From Scatosoma sp045644545 (GTDB lineage: Bacteria > Bacillota > Clostridia > Christensenellales > Borkfalkiaceae): a DNA stretch of 64,000 nt. How positions within the stretch are numbered: position 1 is the first letter of the stretch; each line of letters opens with the position of its first letter. Made by a program: the position numbers and the translations under genes. The notes beneath the pieces were generated by a model, which was not told the DNA's origin, ran no database searches, and was given only the letters and a program-made list of their open reading frames with translations. The DNA is taken from positions 23,700 to 87,699 of the forward strand of contig JAZRHC010000023.1 of assembly GCA_045644545.1 (NCBI GenBank), read 5' to 3'. Below, piece after piece: positions 41,331 through 49,688 of this stretch.

Positions 41331-41359
41331 TTGACGATAACGGCGAATTGCGTTATAAT
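41331..41359 (+). promoter_or_regulatory. rpmH-rnpA operon promoter
   Basis: TTGACG, 17-base spacer, TATAAT. About 85 bases of leader precede rpmH. Confidence 0.85.
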
Positions 41360-41449
41360 AACTTAGCGCGAATCTGCGGACAAGCGGTTTAAGCGAAAAA
41401 TAACGAGAAAATAAAACGGGAAAAGACCGTAAAATTTAGGAGAACAGAA

Positions 41450-41584
41450 ATGAAAAGAACTTACCAACCCAAAAAAAGACAGAGAAGTAAAGTACACGGT
41501 TTCAGAAAGAGAATGGCGACGACTGCCGGAAGAAAGGTTCTTAAAAGACGCAGAGACAAAGGCAGAAAGAGATTGACCCACTAA
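41450..41584 (+). CDS. rpmH: Ribosomal protein bL34
   Basis: A 44-residue, strongly basic 50S protein. MKRTYQPKKRQRSKVHGF is the invariant family N-terminus and the C-terminus is GRKRLTH. TTAGGAG lies 8 bases before the ATG. First gene of rpmH-rnpA-yidD-yidC-khpB, the order conserved next to bacterial origins. Confidence 0.97.
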   Translation: MKRTYQPKKRQRSKVHGFRKRMATTAGRKVLKRRRDKGRKRLTH

Positions 41585-41711
41585 TCGGAAAAATCCGCTT
41601 AAAAAAACGGTGAGATAAAAAACGACGAAGTTCCTTTCCTTGAAAAAATTTTTTAAGGAAAGGATTTGAATTTATTCTCTTTCCGCGTCCGAAGATAAGG
41701 AGGAAGCGAGA

Positions 41712-42029
41712 ATGCAATACGCAAGGCTTAAAAAACAAGCGGATTTTCAAAAGCTTTTTTCCTCGGGAAAAAGAGGCTTTTCCTCGTCGATTACCCTTTT
41801 ATACCGCCCCCACGCAGAACTTAGAATGGGCATATCGCTCGGGAAAAAGCACGGCAAAGCGGTGGTGAGAAACCGAATCAAAAGACTGCTTCGGGAAGCC
41901 TTTCGCGAAGTGCAAGGCGAAATCACAGGCACGTATTCTATCGTTTTAGTACCGAAGATTAGGGAAGAATATTCCTTTACTAAATTCAAAGACGATCTCA
42001 GATGGATAATACGCAAAGAAAAGCTTTAA
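41712..42029 (+). CDS. rnpA: Ribonuclease P protein component
   Basis: It binds the RNase P RNA and helps process tRNA 5' ends. The family signature KAVVRNRIKRLLREAFRE is present at about residues 55-72. Length is 105 aa. AAGGAGG lies before the ATG. The 3' end overlaps the most upstream possible start of yidD. Confidence 0.95.
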   Translation: MQYARLKKQADFQKLFSSGKRGFSSSITLLYRPHAELRMGISLGKKHGKAVVRNRIKRLLREAFREVQGEITGTYSIVLVPKIREEYSFTKFKDDLRWIIRKEKL

Positions 42030-42331
42030 ATTTCGGTTTTTTCCGCGCTTTATGCGGGGAAAATTTCCGATATCTGAGAAAGAAGGTTTTTAAACCGTAT
42101 TTAAAAGGGCTTTGTATGCGCGCGATTTTGTTTTATCAACGCCACATTTCCAAGCATACCTGCCTCTATCGCCCCACCTGCTCGCAATATACCTTAGAGA
42201 GCATCAACAATAACGGCGTGATCGCGGGGATTATTTTAGGGGCGTTTAGAATACTTCGGTGCAATCCCTTTTCCAAAGGCGGATACGACCCCGCGCCCGA
42301 AAAATTCGGGTGGAAAAAATGGGTGATTTAA
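42002..42331 (+). CDS. yidD: Membrane protein insertion efficiency factor YidD
   Basis: A small membrane-associated protein working with YidC. The signature RPTCSQYTLESINNNGVI, followed by LRCNPFSKGGYDP, is diagnostic. The start is uncertain: ATG 42002 overlaps rnpA by 28 bases and gives 109 aa, while ATG 42116 gives 71 aa, closer to the usual size. Neither has a strong ribosome binding site. Confidence 0.9.
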   Translation: MDNTQRKALNFGFFRALCGENFRYLRKKVFKPYLKGLCMRAILFYQRHISKHTCLYRPTCSQYTLESINNNGVIAGIILGAFRILRCNPFSKGGYDPAPEKFGWKKWVI

Positions 42332-42333
42332 GG

Positions 42334-42369
42334 CAAAATTCACTTTTGCAAGAGCAAAAAATTAACTTT
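42334..42369. repeat. Single family A unit
   Basis: AAATTCAC, a TTTTGCAAGAGCAAAA palindrome, then AATTAAC: one palindrome between two spacer copies, in the yidD-yidC gap. Confidence 0.6.
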
Positions 42370-42395
42370 AAATATAATATTTGGAAATAATCAGA

Positions 42396-43820
42396 ATGCA
42401 ATTATTTAATTTGATGGCGGAAAACATCACGATCTACGGGGAAACTTTTAACGTTTCCATCAACTGGATAGGGAAAATCATTCGCTGGCTCGTCAACGGC
42501 GCGGGCGTAGGGTTTGGTATTATTCTCTTTACCCTGATTTTGAAGCTGATCGTTCTTCCTTTCGATATCAAGCAGCGCACCTCAATGCGCAAGCAGAATA
42601 TCAAAATGAAAGAAAATAAGGATAAAATGGAAAAGCTGCAAAAGCAGTACGCGAACGACAAGGCGATGTATAACCAAAAGCTGATGGAAATGTATAAGGC
42701 AAACGGCATTTCTATGTTTTCCTCTTGTCTTCCTATGATTTTGTCGCTCGTCATCTTTATCGTCGCGATCAACGCGTTTAATTCCTATTCGCAATACGCC
42801 GCGATCGAGAACTATAATTTGATGGTGAACGCGTATACCGAGCAATTGACCGACTACACGGCGGAGATCAATAACGAAAATATCACCGTCGACAGCGACG
42901 AAAACGGCAATCAATACTACCTCGTGGACGAGGAGAAAGAAGGCGTTTATATTTCCATTCGGGTGAAATACGACGAGGCGTATAAGGAAGATCCCGCCGC
43001 TTATATTTCCACGCTCAACAATATGAGTGAGATTAAGCAGTTCGTCGTTAAAGAGGACGCGACCTACGCCGCTTTTAAAGACGAAGTAGACGCGCTTTTA
43101 GAAAAGAACAAGGATAAAGAAGACTATACCAAAGGCAAAGCGTGCAAGGCTGTTTTGCAAGAGCACGCGCGGGAAGCCGTTGAAAGGGAATACGACGAAG
43201 AAGTTTCAGGCAAAATGAGCTTCCTTTGGATTAAGAACATCTGGCAGACGGACGCGGCGTATAAGAGCCCGGTTTTAAGCTATTCGGATTTTAATTCTTC
43301 TGCAAAGCAGGAAGATTTCGTCAATGCAAAAGGCAACGATATCAGCTTTTCGAAAGTGAATAAGAGCACGGACGCGTATAGAAAGGCGACGTATAACGAG
43401 GTCACGGCGAATTTGTCCGAGCAGAAAAACGAGGCGAACGGGTATTTCGTTTTGATCGTGCTTTCGATCGGTACGATTTTATTGCAACAATTTATCTCGA
43501 TGCGTTCGCAAAAAGAGCAGAATCAATTCTCTTCCGTAGACGGGCAAGGCGCGTCCCAACAGAAAATGACGATGATCATTATGACGGGTATGTTCGCGAT
43601 CTTCTCGTTTATGTATAGCGCGGCGTTCTCCATTTATATGATCGTGGGGAACTTGTGGTCGCTTGCAGAAACGGTGACGATCAACAAGATCGTGGACGTG
43701 GTCGAGGCGAAAAAGGAAGAAAAGGCGATGCAGGCGAAATATAATAAGCGTTTCCCGGGTCGCGCCGCCGAGGATAAAAACGGCAAAAAGAAAGACAAAA
43801 AGGACGAAAAAAGAAAATAA
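42396..43820 (+). CDS. yidC: Membrane protein insertase YidC with long extracytoplasmic loop
   Basis: It inserts proteins into the membrane, alone or with Sec; SpoIIIJ homologues are needed for sporulation. TM1 is at ~28-52, followed by a cytoplasmic hairpin (KQRTSMRKQNIKMKENKDKM...). TM2 lies at ~106-127, then about 210 residues outside before TM3 (~345-366) and the final TM pair ending in ETVTINKIV. Firmicute homologues have only a short loop there. Length is 474 aa. ATG 42396 is preferred to TTG 42381. The tail is Lys-rich. No lipobox is visible. Confidence 0.92.
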   Translation: MQLFNLMAENITIYGETFNVSINWIGKIIRWLVNGAGVGFGIILFTLILKLIVLPFDIKQRTSMRKQNIKMKENKDKMEKLQKQYANDKAMYNQKLMEMYKANGISMFSSCLPMILSLVIFIVAINAFNSYSQYAAIENYNLMVNAYTEQLTDYTAEINNENITVDSDENGNQYYLVDEEKEGVYISIRVKYDEAYKEDPAAYISTLNNMSEIKQFVVKEDATYAAFKDEVDALLEKNKDKEDYTKGKACKAVLQEHAREAVEREYDEEVSGKMSFLWIKNIWQTDAAYKSPVLSYSDFNSSAKQEDFVNAKGNDISFSKVNKSTDAYRKATYNEVTANLSEQKNEANGYFVLIVLSIGTILLQQFISMRSQKEQNQFSSVDGQGASQQKMTMIIMTGMFAIFSFMYSAAFSIYMIVGNLWSLAETVTINKIVDVVEAKKEEKAMQAKYNKRFPGRAAEDKNGKKKDKKDEKRK

Positions 43821-43851
43821 CCCTCTATAAGGGATTTGGAGATTTCATAAA

Positions 43852-44781
43852 ATGAAGTACACGGAATTTACGGGAAAGACGGTGGAAGAAGCCGTTGAAA
43901 ACGGACTTAAAGAGCTTGGCGTCACGCGTGAAAACGCGGATATCCGTATTTTGGAGGAAGGCAAGAAAAAGCTGTTCGGATCGGTGAAGGCGCGCGTGGA
44001 GATCGCGGAAAAACTTGCGGAAACGGCGGAAACGGTTGAAGAAGCGATCGTTGAAAAGGCGACAAACTCCACGGAAGGAATGACGGACGGCGAACGCGCG
44101 GTTGCGTTTTTGGACGGGCTTTTCGAAATTCTTAATATCACGGCTTGCACGGAGCTGGTTTCCGAAGGCGATAAAATCGAAATCAACGTGACGGCGGCGA
44201 ACACGACTTCCATTATCGGTAAGCGCGGCGAAACGCTCGACGCGGTGCAAACGCTTGCGGGAGCGGTGGCGAACACGGGCAGAGACGATTATAAGCGCGT
44301 GGTCGTGGACTGCGAAAACTACCGTGAAAACCGCGAAGCGACCTTGAAAAAGCTCGCGGAAAACCTTGCGGCGAAGGCGACGAGATTGGAAAAGAAGATC
44401 AAGCTTGAACCGATGAACCCGTACGAACGGCGCATTATCCACTCTGCGCTTTCTCAGATCGAAGGGGTGTCCACGCAAAGCGAAGGCAAAGAGCCTAACC
44501 GCTATATCGTGGTGATTCCCGATAATCTTGCCGATTCCGACGCGCCCGCGCTTTCCGCGCGAAACGACAGAGATCGCGGCGGCAGAGGCGGTCGTTCCTC
44601 GCGCGGGGGATACGGTAACCGCGGCGGCTACGACAAAAAGCCCTATAACCGCGGCGGGTATAATAAAAAGCCTTATAACAACCGTCGGCGTGAAGGCGGT
44701 TCGAGCGAGCAGACGGGCGGCACGACGATGAAAAAATCCGATTTCTTCGGCACGTTTTTGGGAAACAGCAAGGACCAGTAA
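43852..44781 (+). CDS. khpB: RNA-binding protein KhpB (Jag/EloR) with RGG-like tail
   Basis: It has an N-terminal Jag-N domain (FTGKTVEEAVENGLKELG...), a KH domain with GKRGETLDAVQTLAG, and an R3H domain (LEPMNPYERRIIHSALSQIEGV). Residues ~238-290 are Arg/Gly/Tyr-rich with several RGG or RGGY units, unusual for this family. The protein ends MKKSDFFGTFLGNSKDQ. Length is 309 aa. In streptococci and Bacillus it influences cell elongation. Last gene of the rpmH operon. Confidence 0.93.
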   Translation: MKYTEFTGKTVEEAVENGLKELGVTRENADIRILEEGKKKLFGSVKARVEIAEKLAETAETVEEAIVEKATNSTEGMTDGERAVAFLDGLFEILNITACTELVSEGDKIEINVTAANTTSIIGKRGETLDAVQTLAGAVANTGRDDYKRVVVDCENYRENREATLKKLAENLAAKATRLEKKIKLEPMNPYERRIIHSALSQIEGVSTQSEGKEPNRYIVVIPDNLADSDAPALSARNDRDRGGRGGRSSRGGYGNRGGYDKKPYNRGGYNKKPYNNRRREGGSSEQTGGTTMKKSDFFGTFLGNSKDQ

Positions 44782-44783
44782 AA

Positions 44784-44943
44784 TAAGTGAAGGTTTCTCT
44801 CTTTGAGAGAAAGTGAACTTTGCGCCTACGGCGCAAGTAGTGGTAAAAATTCTACCTTAACTGCGTAGCAAATTCACTTTTGCGTTAGCAAAAAATTCAC
44901 TTGACTGTAAGTCAAAATTCACTTTTCACGAAGTGAAAAATTT
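44784..44943. repeat. Family A repeat, copy 3 (hairpin array, inverted)
   Basis: The same elements as copy 1 in reverse orientation: CTCTCTTTGAGAGA, TGCGCCTACGGCGCA, centre GGTAAAAATTCTACC, TTTTGCGTTAGCAAAA, TTGACTGTAAGTCAA and TTTTCACGAAGTGAAAA, with AAATTCACTT spacers. It lies between khpB and the queT riboswitch. Confidence 0.85.
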
Positions 44944-44954
44944 AACGAAAAAAA

Positions 44955-44998
44955 TGCGGAAGGTTTTCGGCAAACACTTCCGAATAAAAAAACCGAGG
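44955..44998 (+). promoter_or_regulatory. PreQ1-I riboswitch
   Basis: H-type pseudoknot architecture: stem CGGAAG (44957-44962) / CTTCCG (44977-44982). The loop contains TCGG (44967-44970), which can pair with CCGA (44993-44996) after an A-rich linker, plus a CAAACAC segment like the conserved loop of class I aptamers. The 3' pairing region overlaps GAGG, the queT ribosome binding site, so ligand binding would block translation. Confidence 0.7.
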
Positions 44999-45007
44999 TA
45001 CAATTTT

Positions 45008-45538
45008 ATGCAAAAACTTTTTACGACCAAGCGGCTTTGCCGCGCGGGAGTTATCGCGGCTTTATACGTTGCGCTCACCTACGCCTTCGGCGGGTTATCC
45101 TTCGGCGGGTTTTTACAGATCCGACCGGCGGAAGCGCTTTGTATATTGCCTCTTTTTTATATCGAAGCCATTCCCGCGCTGTACGTGGGGTGTATGCTCT
45201 CTAACCTCACTTCCCCCTTTTTCCTTTACGACGTGTTTTTAGGCTCGCTCGCGACCCTGCTTGCGGCGATATTCACGTATCTGGTAGGCTCGTTTTTCAA
45301 AAAACGGAGCGCAAGGATTTTTTTCGGCGGGCTGTTTCCCGTGCTCGTGAACGCGTTCGTGATCCCGCTTATTATCGTGTTCTTATGCGGGGATACGGGC
45401 GGAAAGCAAACGCTTTTGGGCGCGTACTTTTTCTTCGTTTCGTCAATGCTCGTCACGCAGTCGCTTTGGGTGTACGGCTTGGGGATTCCCTTATATTTTT
45501 GTATAGAAAAGTTAGAAAAACGCACGCTGTTTCATTGA
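45008..45538 (+). CDS. queT: Queuosine precursor transporter QueT
   Basis: A small ECF-type S component for queuosine precursors. Five or six hydrophobic segments are visible; the sequence GLSFGGFLQIRPAEALCILPLFYIEAIPALYVGCMLSN matches the QueT family. Length is 176 aa. ATG 45008 follows GAGGT, which is part of the preQ1 riboswitch; the longer upstream frame (from 44933) would translate the riboswitch itself. The ECF energising genes are not in the window. Confidence 0.88.
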   Translation: MQKLFTTKRLCRAGVIAALYVALTYAFGGLSFGGFLQIRPAEALCILPLFYIEAIPALYVGCMLSNLTSPFFLYDVFLGSLATLLAAIFTYLVGSFFKKRSARIFFGGLFPVLVNAFVIPLIIVFLCGDTGGKQTLLGAYFFFVSSMLVTQSLWVYGLGIPLYFCIEKLEKRTLFH

Positions 45539-45550
45539 GGAAAGCAAAAG

Positions 45551-45580
45551 AAAAAGCTCCGCTTGCAAGCGGAGCTTTTC
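45551..45580. terminator. Bidirectional terminator queT / cvpA
   Basis: AAAAGCTCCGCTTG / CAAGCGGAGCTTTT, a near-perfect palindrome between convergent genes. Confidence 0.85.
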
Positions 45581-45600
45581 GCGTTATTAGTTATTATTTT

Positions 45601-46284
45601 TTAAGAGATTACCCAAGTTAAGATATGGCTCAAAGGATTGTCGTGGAACAGCCCGCCGACGAACAGCGTTTGGTCCATAAGCTCCGTGATTCCGATTGAC
45701 GAGAAAATAGAAAGAATCGCCAGCACTACGCATACTAATAAACCGCCCTTGATAAATCCGAGCACTGCGCCCAAAAGAGCGTTGAGCGCGCCTACGATAG
45801 GGATTAAAGAAACGATACCGTTTAAAACCTTCGTTAAAATTTTCAAAACGAGTTTGCTAAGGAAGAACAAAACTACGCCAGCGATTAAACCGATAGCAAA
45901 CGAGGAGATCTTGCCGCCCGTCACCATTGCAAGCGTCGTGCCGGTGGGAACGTTTTTGCTTGCGAATTCGTCCACGAGCGCGTCTGCGATAAAGCTCGGC
46001 ACGGAAACTTCTTTTAACGCTTCCTTAATGCCCGTTGCCGAAATGTCGATATTAAAGCCCGCAACGTCTTCGAGCTTGTTCGTGATCGCTTTGTCGATAA
46101 CCCCTTCTAAACCGAATAAACCGCCCGTTAAATCTGCGAATTGATCGGCGAGCGAGAAGGCTATAACGAGCGCGAGAATGGTCGTTAAAAACCCTAAAAG
46201 ACCGCCGATAAAGCCTTTCCTTGCTCCACCGAGCGTGAAAAACAGCAGCAGTACGACGACAACGCCGTCTAAAATGTAAGCCAT
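45601..46284 (-). CDS. CvpA-family membrane protein
   Basis: Four hydrophobic segments: residues ~3-38 (ILDGVVVVLLLFF, then GFIGGLLGFLTTILALVIAF) and ~135-200 (FAIGLIAGVVLFFLSKLVLKILTKVLNG, LLGAVLGFIKGGLLVCVVLAIL). This matches CvpA/YshB-like colicin V production proteins, whose function is unsettled. About 227 aa. ATG 46284 is chosen because AAGGGAGGG precedes it; the upstream frame overlaps the promoter. Confidence 0.85.
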   Translation of the reverse strand: MAYILDGVVVVLLLFFTLGGARKGFIGGLLGFLTTILALVIAFSLADQFADLTGGLFGLEGVIDKAITNKLEDVAGFNIDISATGIKEALKEVSVPSFIADALVDEFASKNVPTGTTLAMVTGGKISSFAIGLIAGVVLFFLSKLVLKILTKVLNGIVSLIPIVGALNALLGAVLGFIKGGLLVCVVLAILSIFSSIGITELMDQTLFVGGLFHDNPLSHILTWVIS

Positions 46285-46383
46285 TGAAACCCTCCCTTCA
46301 AAAAAGTGGTTCGATATACTATATCCGTCTTGCAAGGGATTTATTCCTCGCGCGGGCGGGTATGATTTTGTAGAACTATTTCT

Positions 46384-46412
46384 ATTATAGCATATTTTTT
46401 TATATAGTTCAA
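46384..46412 (-). promoter_or_regulatory. cvpA-family gene promoter
   Basis: Minus strand: TTGAAC, 17-base spacer, TATAAT preceded by TGC. Confidence 0.75.
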
Positions 46413-46500
46413 GTATTTTAACAAAAAATTTTTTCGAAGTATGAAATATTAACGAAAAGTCAATCATTGACGAGGAAGATTTTAAAAATGCGAGGGAAAA

Positions 46501-47097
46501 ATGGAGTACGCGTTTAACGTTTATAATAAATTCGCCGCGGACGGCGCGGCGATGTCCGTGCAGAAATTTTTAAGCGCGGCTTGGCGGCGCAGACGGGAAA
46601 TCGAGGAAACGGACGGGGCAGGTACGAGTTTATCAGGGTTGAGCGCTTCCCCCGTCGTGGTGTGCGTTGGCAGCGATTTGGCGATCGGGGACTGCTTGGG
46701 CCCGATCACGGGCTCAATGTTGAAGCGCAAAACGCAAGGGCTTTCCACGTTTATTTACGGCACGCTCTCCGCGCCCGTAACGGCAAAAGAAATTCGCTAT
46801 ATGCGCAAATTTTTAAAGGAAACGCACCCGAAAACGCCCGTGATCGCGGTGGACGCCGCCGTCGGCGGGGAAGGCGATATCGGACTCATCAAAATTTCCG
46901 ATTCCCCTTTGCGCCCCGGCGCGGGCGCGAATAAAAACCTCGGAACGGTGGGAGATCTTTCCGTGATGGGAATCGTGGCGGAAAAATCGGTGGCAAATTA
47001 CGCGCTTTTAAATCAAACGCGATTAAATCTCGTTTATAAAATGTCGGAAATCATTTCCGACGCGCTCGCGAATTTATTATATGAAAAACGAGTGTAA
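46501..47097 (+). CDS. yyaC: YyaC, spore protease (GPR-like) family
   Basis: Related to the germination protease fold. The central region VVCVGSDLAIGDCLGPITGSML, then VIAVDAAVGG and PLRPGAGANKNLGTVGDLSVMGIV, is diagnostic of the YyaC sporulation family. Length is 198 aa. GCGAGGG precedes the ATG. In Bacillus yyaC is adjacent to spo0J (parB) at the origin; here it borders the second DnaA-box cluster. Confidence 0.9.
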   Translation: MEYAFNVYNKFAADGAAMSVQKFLSAAWRRRREIEETDGAGTSLSGLSASPVVVCVGSDLAIGDCLGPITGSMLKRKTQGLSTFIYGTLSAPVTAKEIRYMRKFLKETHPKTPVIAVDAAVGGEGDIGLIKISDSPLRPGAGANKNLGTVGDLSVMGIVAEKSVANYALLNQTRLNLVYKMSEIISDALANLLYEKRV

Positions 47098-47159
47098 AAA
47101 GTTATAAATTTATAATTGAATATTCTTTGCGAAACGAAAAAACGGGGGTCTGCCACGCT

Positions 47160-47510
47160 ACTTGTGGACAAACTCCCGTTTTCCACAAGCAAAAAATCAA
47201 AATTGTGGATAAAAAACTCCGCAAAGAAAGTCGAAGCGGGTCGAATAGTGGATTTTTATGGAAAAAAGGGTCGATTTTTCGAAAAATTGTGGATAACCTA
47301 TCCTAAAAGGCGGTTTAGGAGAAGTATTTTTTGGATAATTTCTGTGGATAAGTGAGTAAAATGTGGAAAAAACAACGCGTTTTGAAAGGAAAACCCCCTC
47401 GTTTTTGGCTTAGTTATCCCCAAACGTTTGTTTTGGTTGTGGATAAGTGGATAAAATCCTCGTTATACAGGCTTGCATAATTGCATTCGTTCTATCGGGT
47501 GGATAAGGTC
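47160..47510. other. DnaA-box cluster 2 (strong candidate oriC)
   Basis: Perfect TGTGGATAA boxes at 47204-47212, 47288-47296, 47343-47351 and 47438-47446, all in one orientation. One-mismatch boxes are at 47163 (TGTGGACAA), 47414 (TTATCCCCA), 47446 (AGTGGATAA) and 47499 (GGTGGATAA). There is no gene from 47098 to 47679. The A/T-rich TATAAATTTATAATTGAATA lies at the left edge (47103-47122). Confidence 0.8.
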
Positions 47511-47567
47511 GAATTAAGGCAGGTTTGTGAAGATTTTGTAAATATTGCGTACACGGGTCGGAAACGC

Positions 47568-47596
47568 TTGTAAAAGCCGAAAAATTATGGTAAAAT
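47568..47596 (+). promoter_or_regulatory. ftsH promoter
   Basis: TTGTAA, 17-base spacer, TAAAAT preceded by TGG. Confidence 0.7.
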
Positions 47597-47679
47597 AAAA
47601 GCCGTGAAACAATTTGCGGTTAAAAAGGCGCAGGGTTGTTTATAAATAATAGAGAATTTTTTTAGAAGGAGTTTTTGTT

Positions 47680-49626
47680 TTGAATAGAAAATCAAAGACG
47701 ATACTGTGGATCGTCATTGCCGTGATCGTCGTAATTTTGGTCAGCATTTTAATGTCCGGTATTATCGGCGCGGGCACGGAAGTCGGGATAAACGAATTTA
47801 TCGCGAAGATCAAGAGAGGGGAAATCACCACCGTGTATATCGACGCGTATGAAGCGACGGGTACGGCGGCGGGCGGAAAACAATACGTTTCCATCATTCC
47901 CAGCGTTTACGATATGTCTGCCTATCAAAGCTTTATTTCGCTGATCGGCGACGAGGCGGAGGGCAGAATTTCCATTGAACTCACCGACCCGAACGCGGGA
48001 AGCGTTTGGTCGAGCCTGTTCCCGCTTATCGGCGTGGTGCTCGTGGCGCTCGTGTTCTGGTTTATTATGCGTTCTGCCGTTGGCGGCGGTGGCAAGGCTA
48101 TGAATATCGGCAAAACAAAGGCGCACGTGCAGAGCAATTTGAAGGTGCGTTTTGCCGACGTTGCGGGCGCGGAGGAGGAAAAGGAAGAGCTTCAAGAAGT
48201 CGTGGAGTTCCTCAAATCCCCCAAAAAATTCTCCGATCTCGGCGCGCGTATCCCTTCGGGCGTGTTGCTCGTAGGCCCTCCGGGCACGGGTAAAACGTTG
48301 TTTGCCAAAGCCGTAGCGGGCGAAGCGGGCGTGCCCTTCTTCTCCGTTTCGGGCTCGGATTTCGTAGAAATGTACGTGGGCGTGGGCGCGTCGCGCGTGC
48401 GCGATTTGTTTGATATGGCGAAAAAGAACCAGCCCTGCATTATCTTCGTGGACGAGATCGACGCGGTAGGCAGACGGCGCGGCGCGGGCCTTGGCGGCGG
48501 TCACGACGAACGCGAGCAGACCCTCAACCAAATTCTCGTGCAGATGGACGGCTTCGAATCCAACGAAGGCATTATCGTGATGGCGGCGACCAACCGCGCG
48601 GACATTCTCGATCCCGCGCTTCTCCGCCCCGGTCGATTCGATAGACAAATCAACGTGAACCTTCCCGACGTGAAGGGGCGCGAGCAGATTTTGAAGGTCC
48701 ACGCGAGAAACAAACCGATTGCACCCGACGTCAATTTCAAGACGGTGGCGCGTATCACGGCGGGATTCTCGGGCGCGGAGCTTGCCAACCTTTTGAACGA
48801 AGCGGCGATTTTGGCGGCGCGCGCAGGCAAAAAGCTGATCGGGAATTTAGAGCTTTACGACGGTATCAACAAAGTGTTGATGGGCCCGCAGAAAAAGAGC
48901 CGCGTGGTCACCGAGTCGGATAAACGCTGTACGGCGTATCACGAAGCGGGGCACGCCGTGCTCGCGTGCCTTTGCAAGCATTGCGACCCCGTGCACGAGG
49001 TTTCCATTATTCCCCGTGGCAGAGCGGCGGGCTATACGATGACCAGACCCGAAACGGACGACAACGACGTTTCGTATAATAAACTCATTGACAATATCTG
49101 TATGAGCCTTGGCGGGCGGGTCGCGGAAGAGCTCGTAATCAAGGACGTGACGACGGGCGCGAGCGCGGATTTGCAGCACGTTTCGAGCCTTGCGAGAAGA
49201 ATGGTTACGCAATGGGGTATGAGCGAGAAGCTCGGGCTCGTTGCCTACGATTCCGACCAGCCCGTGTTTATGGGTATGGAATACGGACATTCCGAGCGCA
49301 CGTATTCGCAGGAAACGGCGAACGCGATCGACGACGAGATCCGTCGGCTGATCTCCTCGGCGCACGAACGCGCGAGAAAGCTTTTAACGGAAAACCGTTC
49401 TATTCTCGACAATATGTCGCGCGTGCTCGTGGAAAAGGAAACTATCTACACCGAAGAAGTCGCGATGCTAATGAAAGGCGCGAGCTATAAAGAAGTGATC
49501 GAGGCGATGGAAGGAAAAGAGAACGAACGCCGTGAGAACCCGTTCAAGACGGCTACCGAGCCTTCCCCCGAGCATATCGTGAAGGAATCGGAAGAAAAAG
49601 AATCCACGGAAGAAAACAAAGACTAA
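47680..49626 (+). CDS. ftsH: ATP-dependent zinc metalloprotease FtsH
   Basis: A membrane-anchored AAA+ protease degrading misassembled membrane proteins and regulators. TM helices are at ~6-27 and ~107-127, Walker A is GPPGTGKT, second region of homology ATNRADILDPALLRPGRFDR, and the zinc-binding HEAGHAVL. The tail (~610-648) is acidic. Length is 648 aa. It starts with TTG at 47680, 8 bases after AGAAGGAG; no ATG lies nearby. Transcribed away from DnaA-box cluster 2. Confidence 0.96.
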   Translation: MNRKSKTILWIVIAVIVVILVSILMSGIIGAGTEVGINEFIAKIKRGEITTVYIDAYEATGTAAGGKQYVSIIPSVYDMSAYQSFISLIGDEAEGRISIELTDPNAGSVWSSLFPLIGVVLVALVFWFIMRSAVGGGGKAMNIGKTKAHVQSNLKVRFADVAGAEEEKEELQEVVEFLKSPKKFSDLGARIPSGVLLVGPPGTGKTLFAKAVAGEAGVPFFSVSGSDFVEMYVGVGASRVRDLFDMAKKNQPCIIFVDEIDAVGRRRGAGLGGGHDEREQTLNQILVQMDGFESNEGIIVMAATNRADILDPALLRPGRFDRQINVNLPDVKGREQILKVHARNKPIAPDVNFKTVARITAGFSGAELANLLNEAAILAARAGKKLIGNLELYDGINKVLMGPQKKSRVVTESDKRCTAYHEAGHAVLACLCKHCDPVHEVSIIPRGRAAGYTMTRPETDDNDVSYNKLIDNICMSLGGRVAEELVIKDVTTGASADLQHVSSLARRMVTQWGMSEKLGLVAYDSDQPVFMGMEYGHSERTYSQETANAIDDEIRRLISSAHERARKLLTENRSILDNMSRVLVEKETIYTEEVAMLMKGASYKEVIEAMEGKENERRENPFKTATEPSPEHIVKESEEKESTEENKD

Positions 49627-49688
49627 AAACGCACGAAAGCTCCCCGAATCGTTAAAGGGGAGCTTTGCCTTAAAGAGAGGAGAAAAGA

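Noticed and set aside
43755..43770. Noc-type site (TTTCCCGGG) in yidC
   Set aside because: Only half of the palindrome is present and it lies in coding sequence.
47749..48702. A 317-codon minus-strand frame opposite ftsH
   Set aside because: His/Arg-rich antisense shadow of a conserved AAA+ gene.
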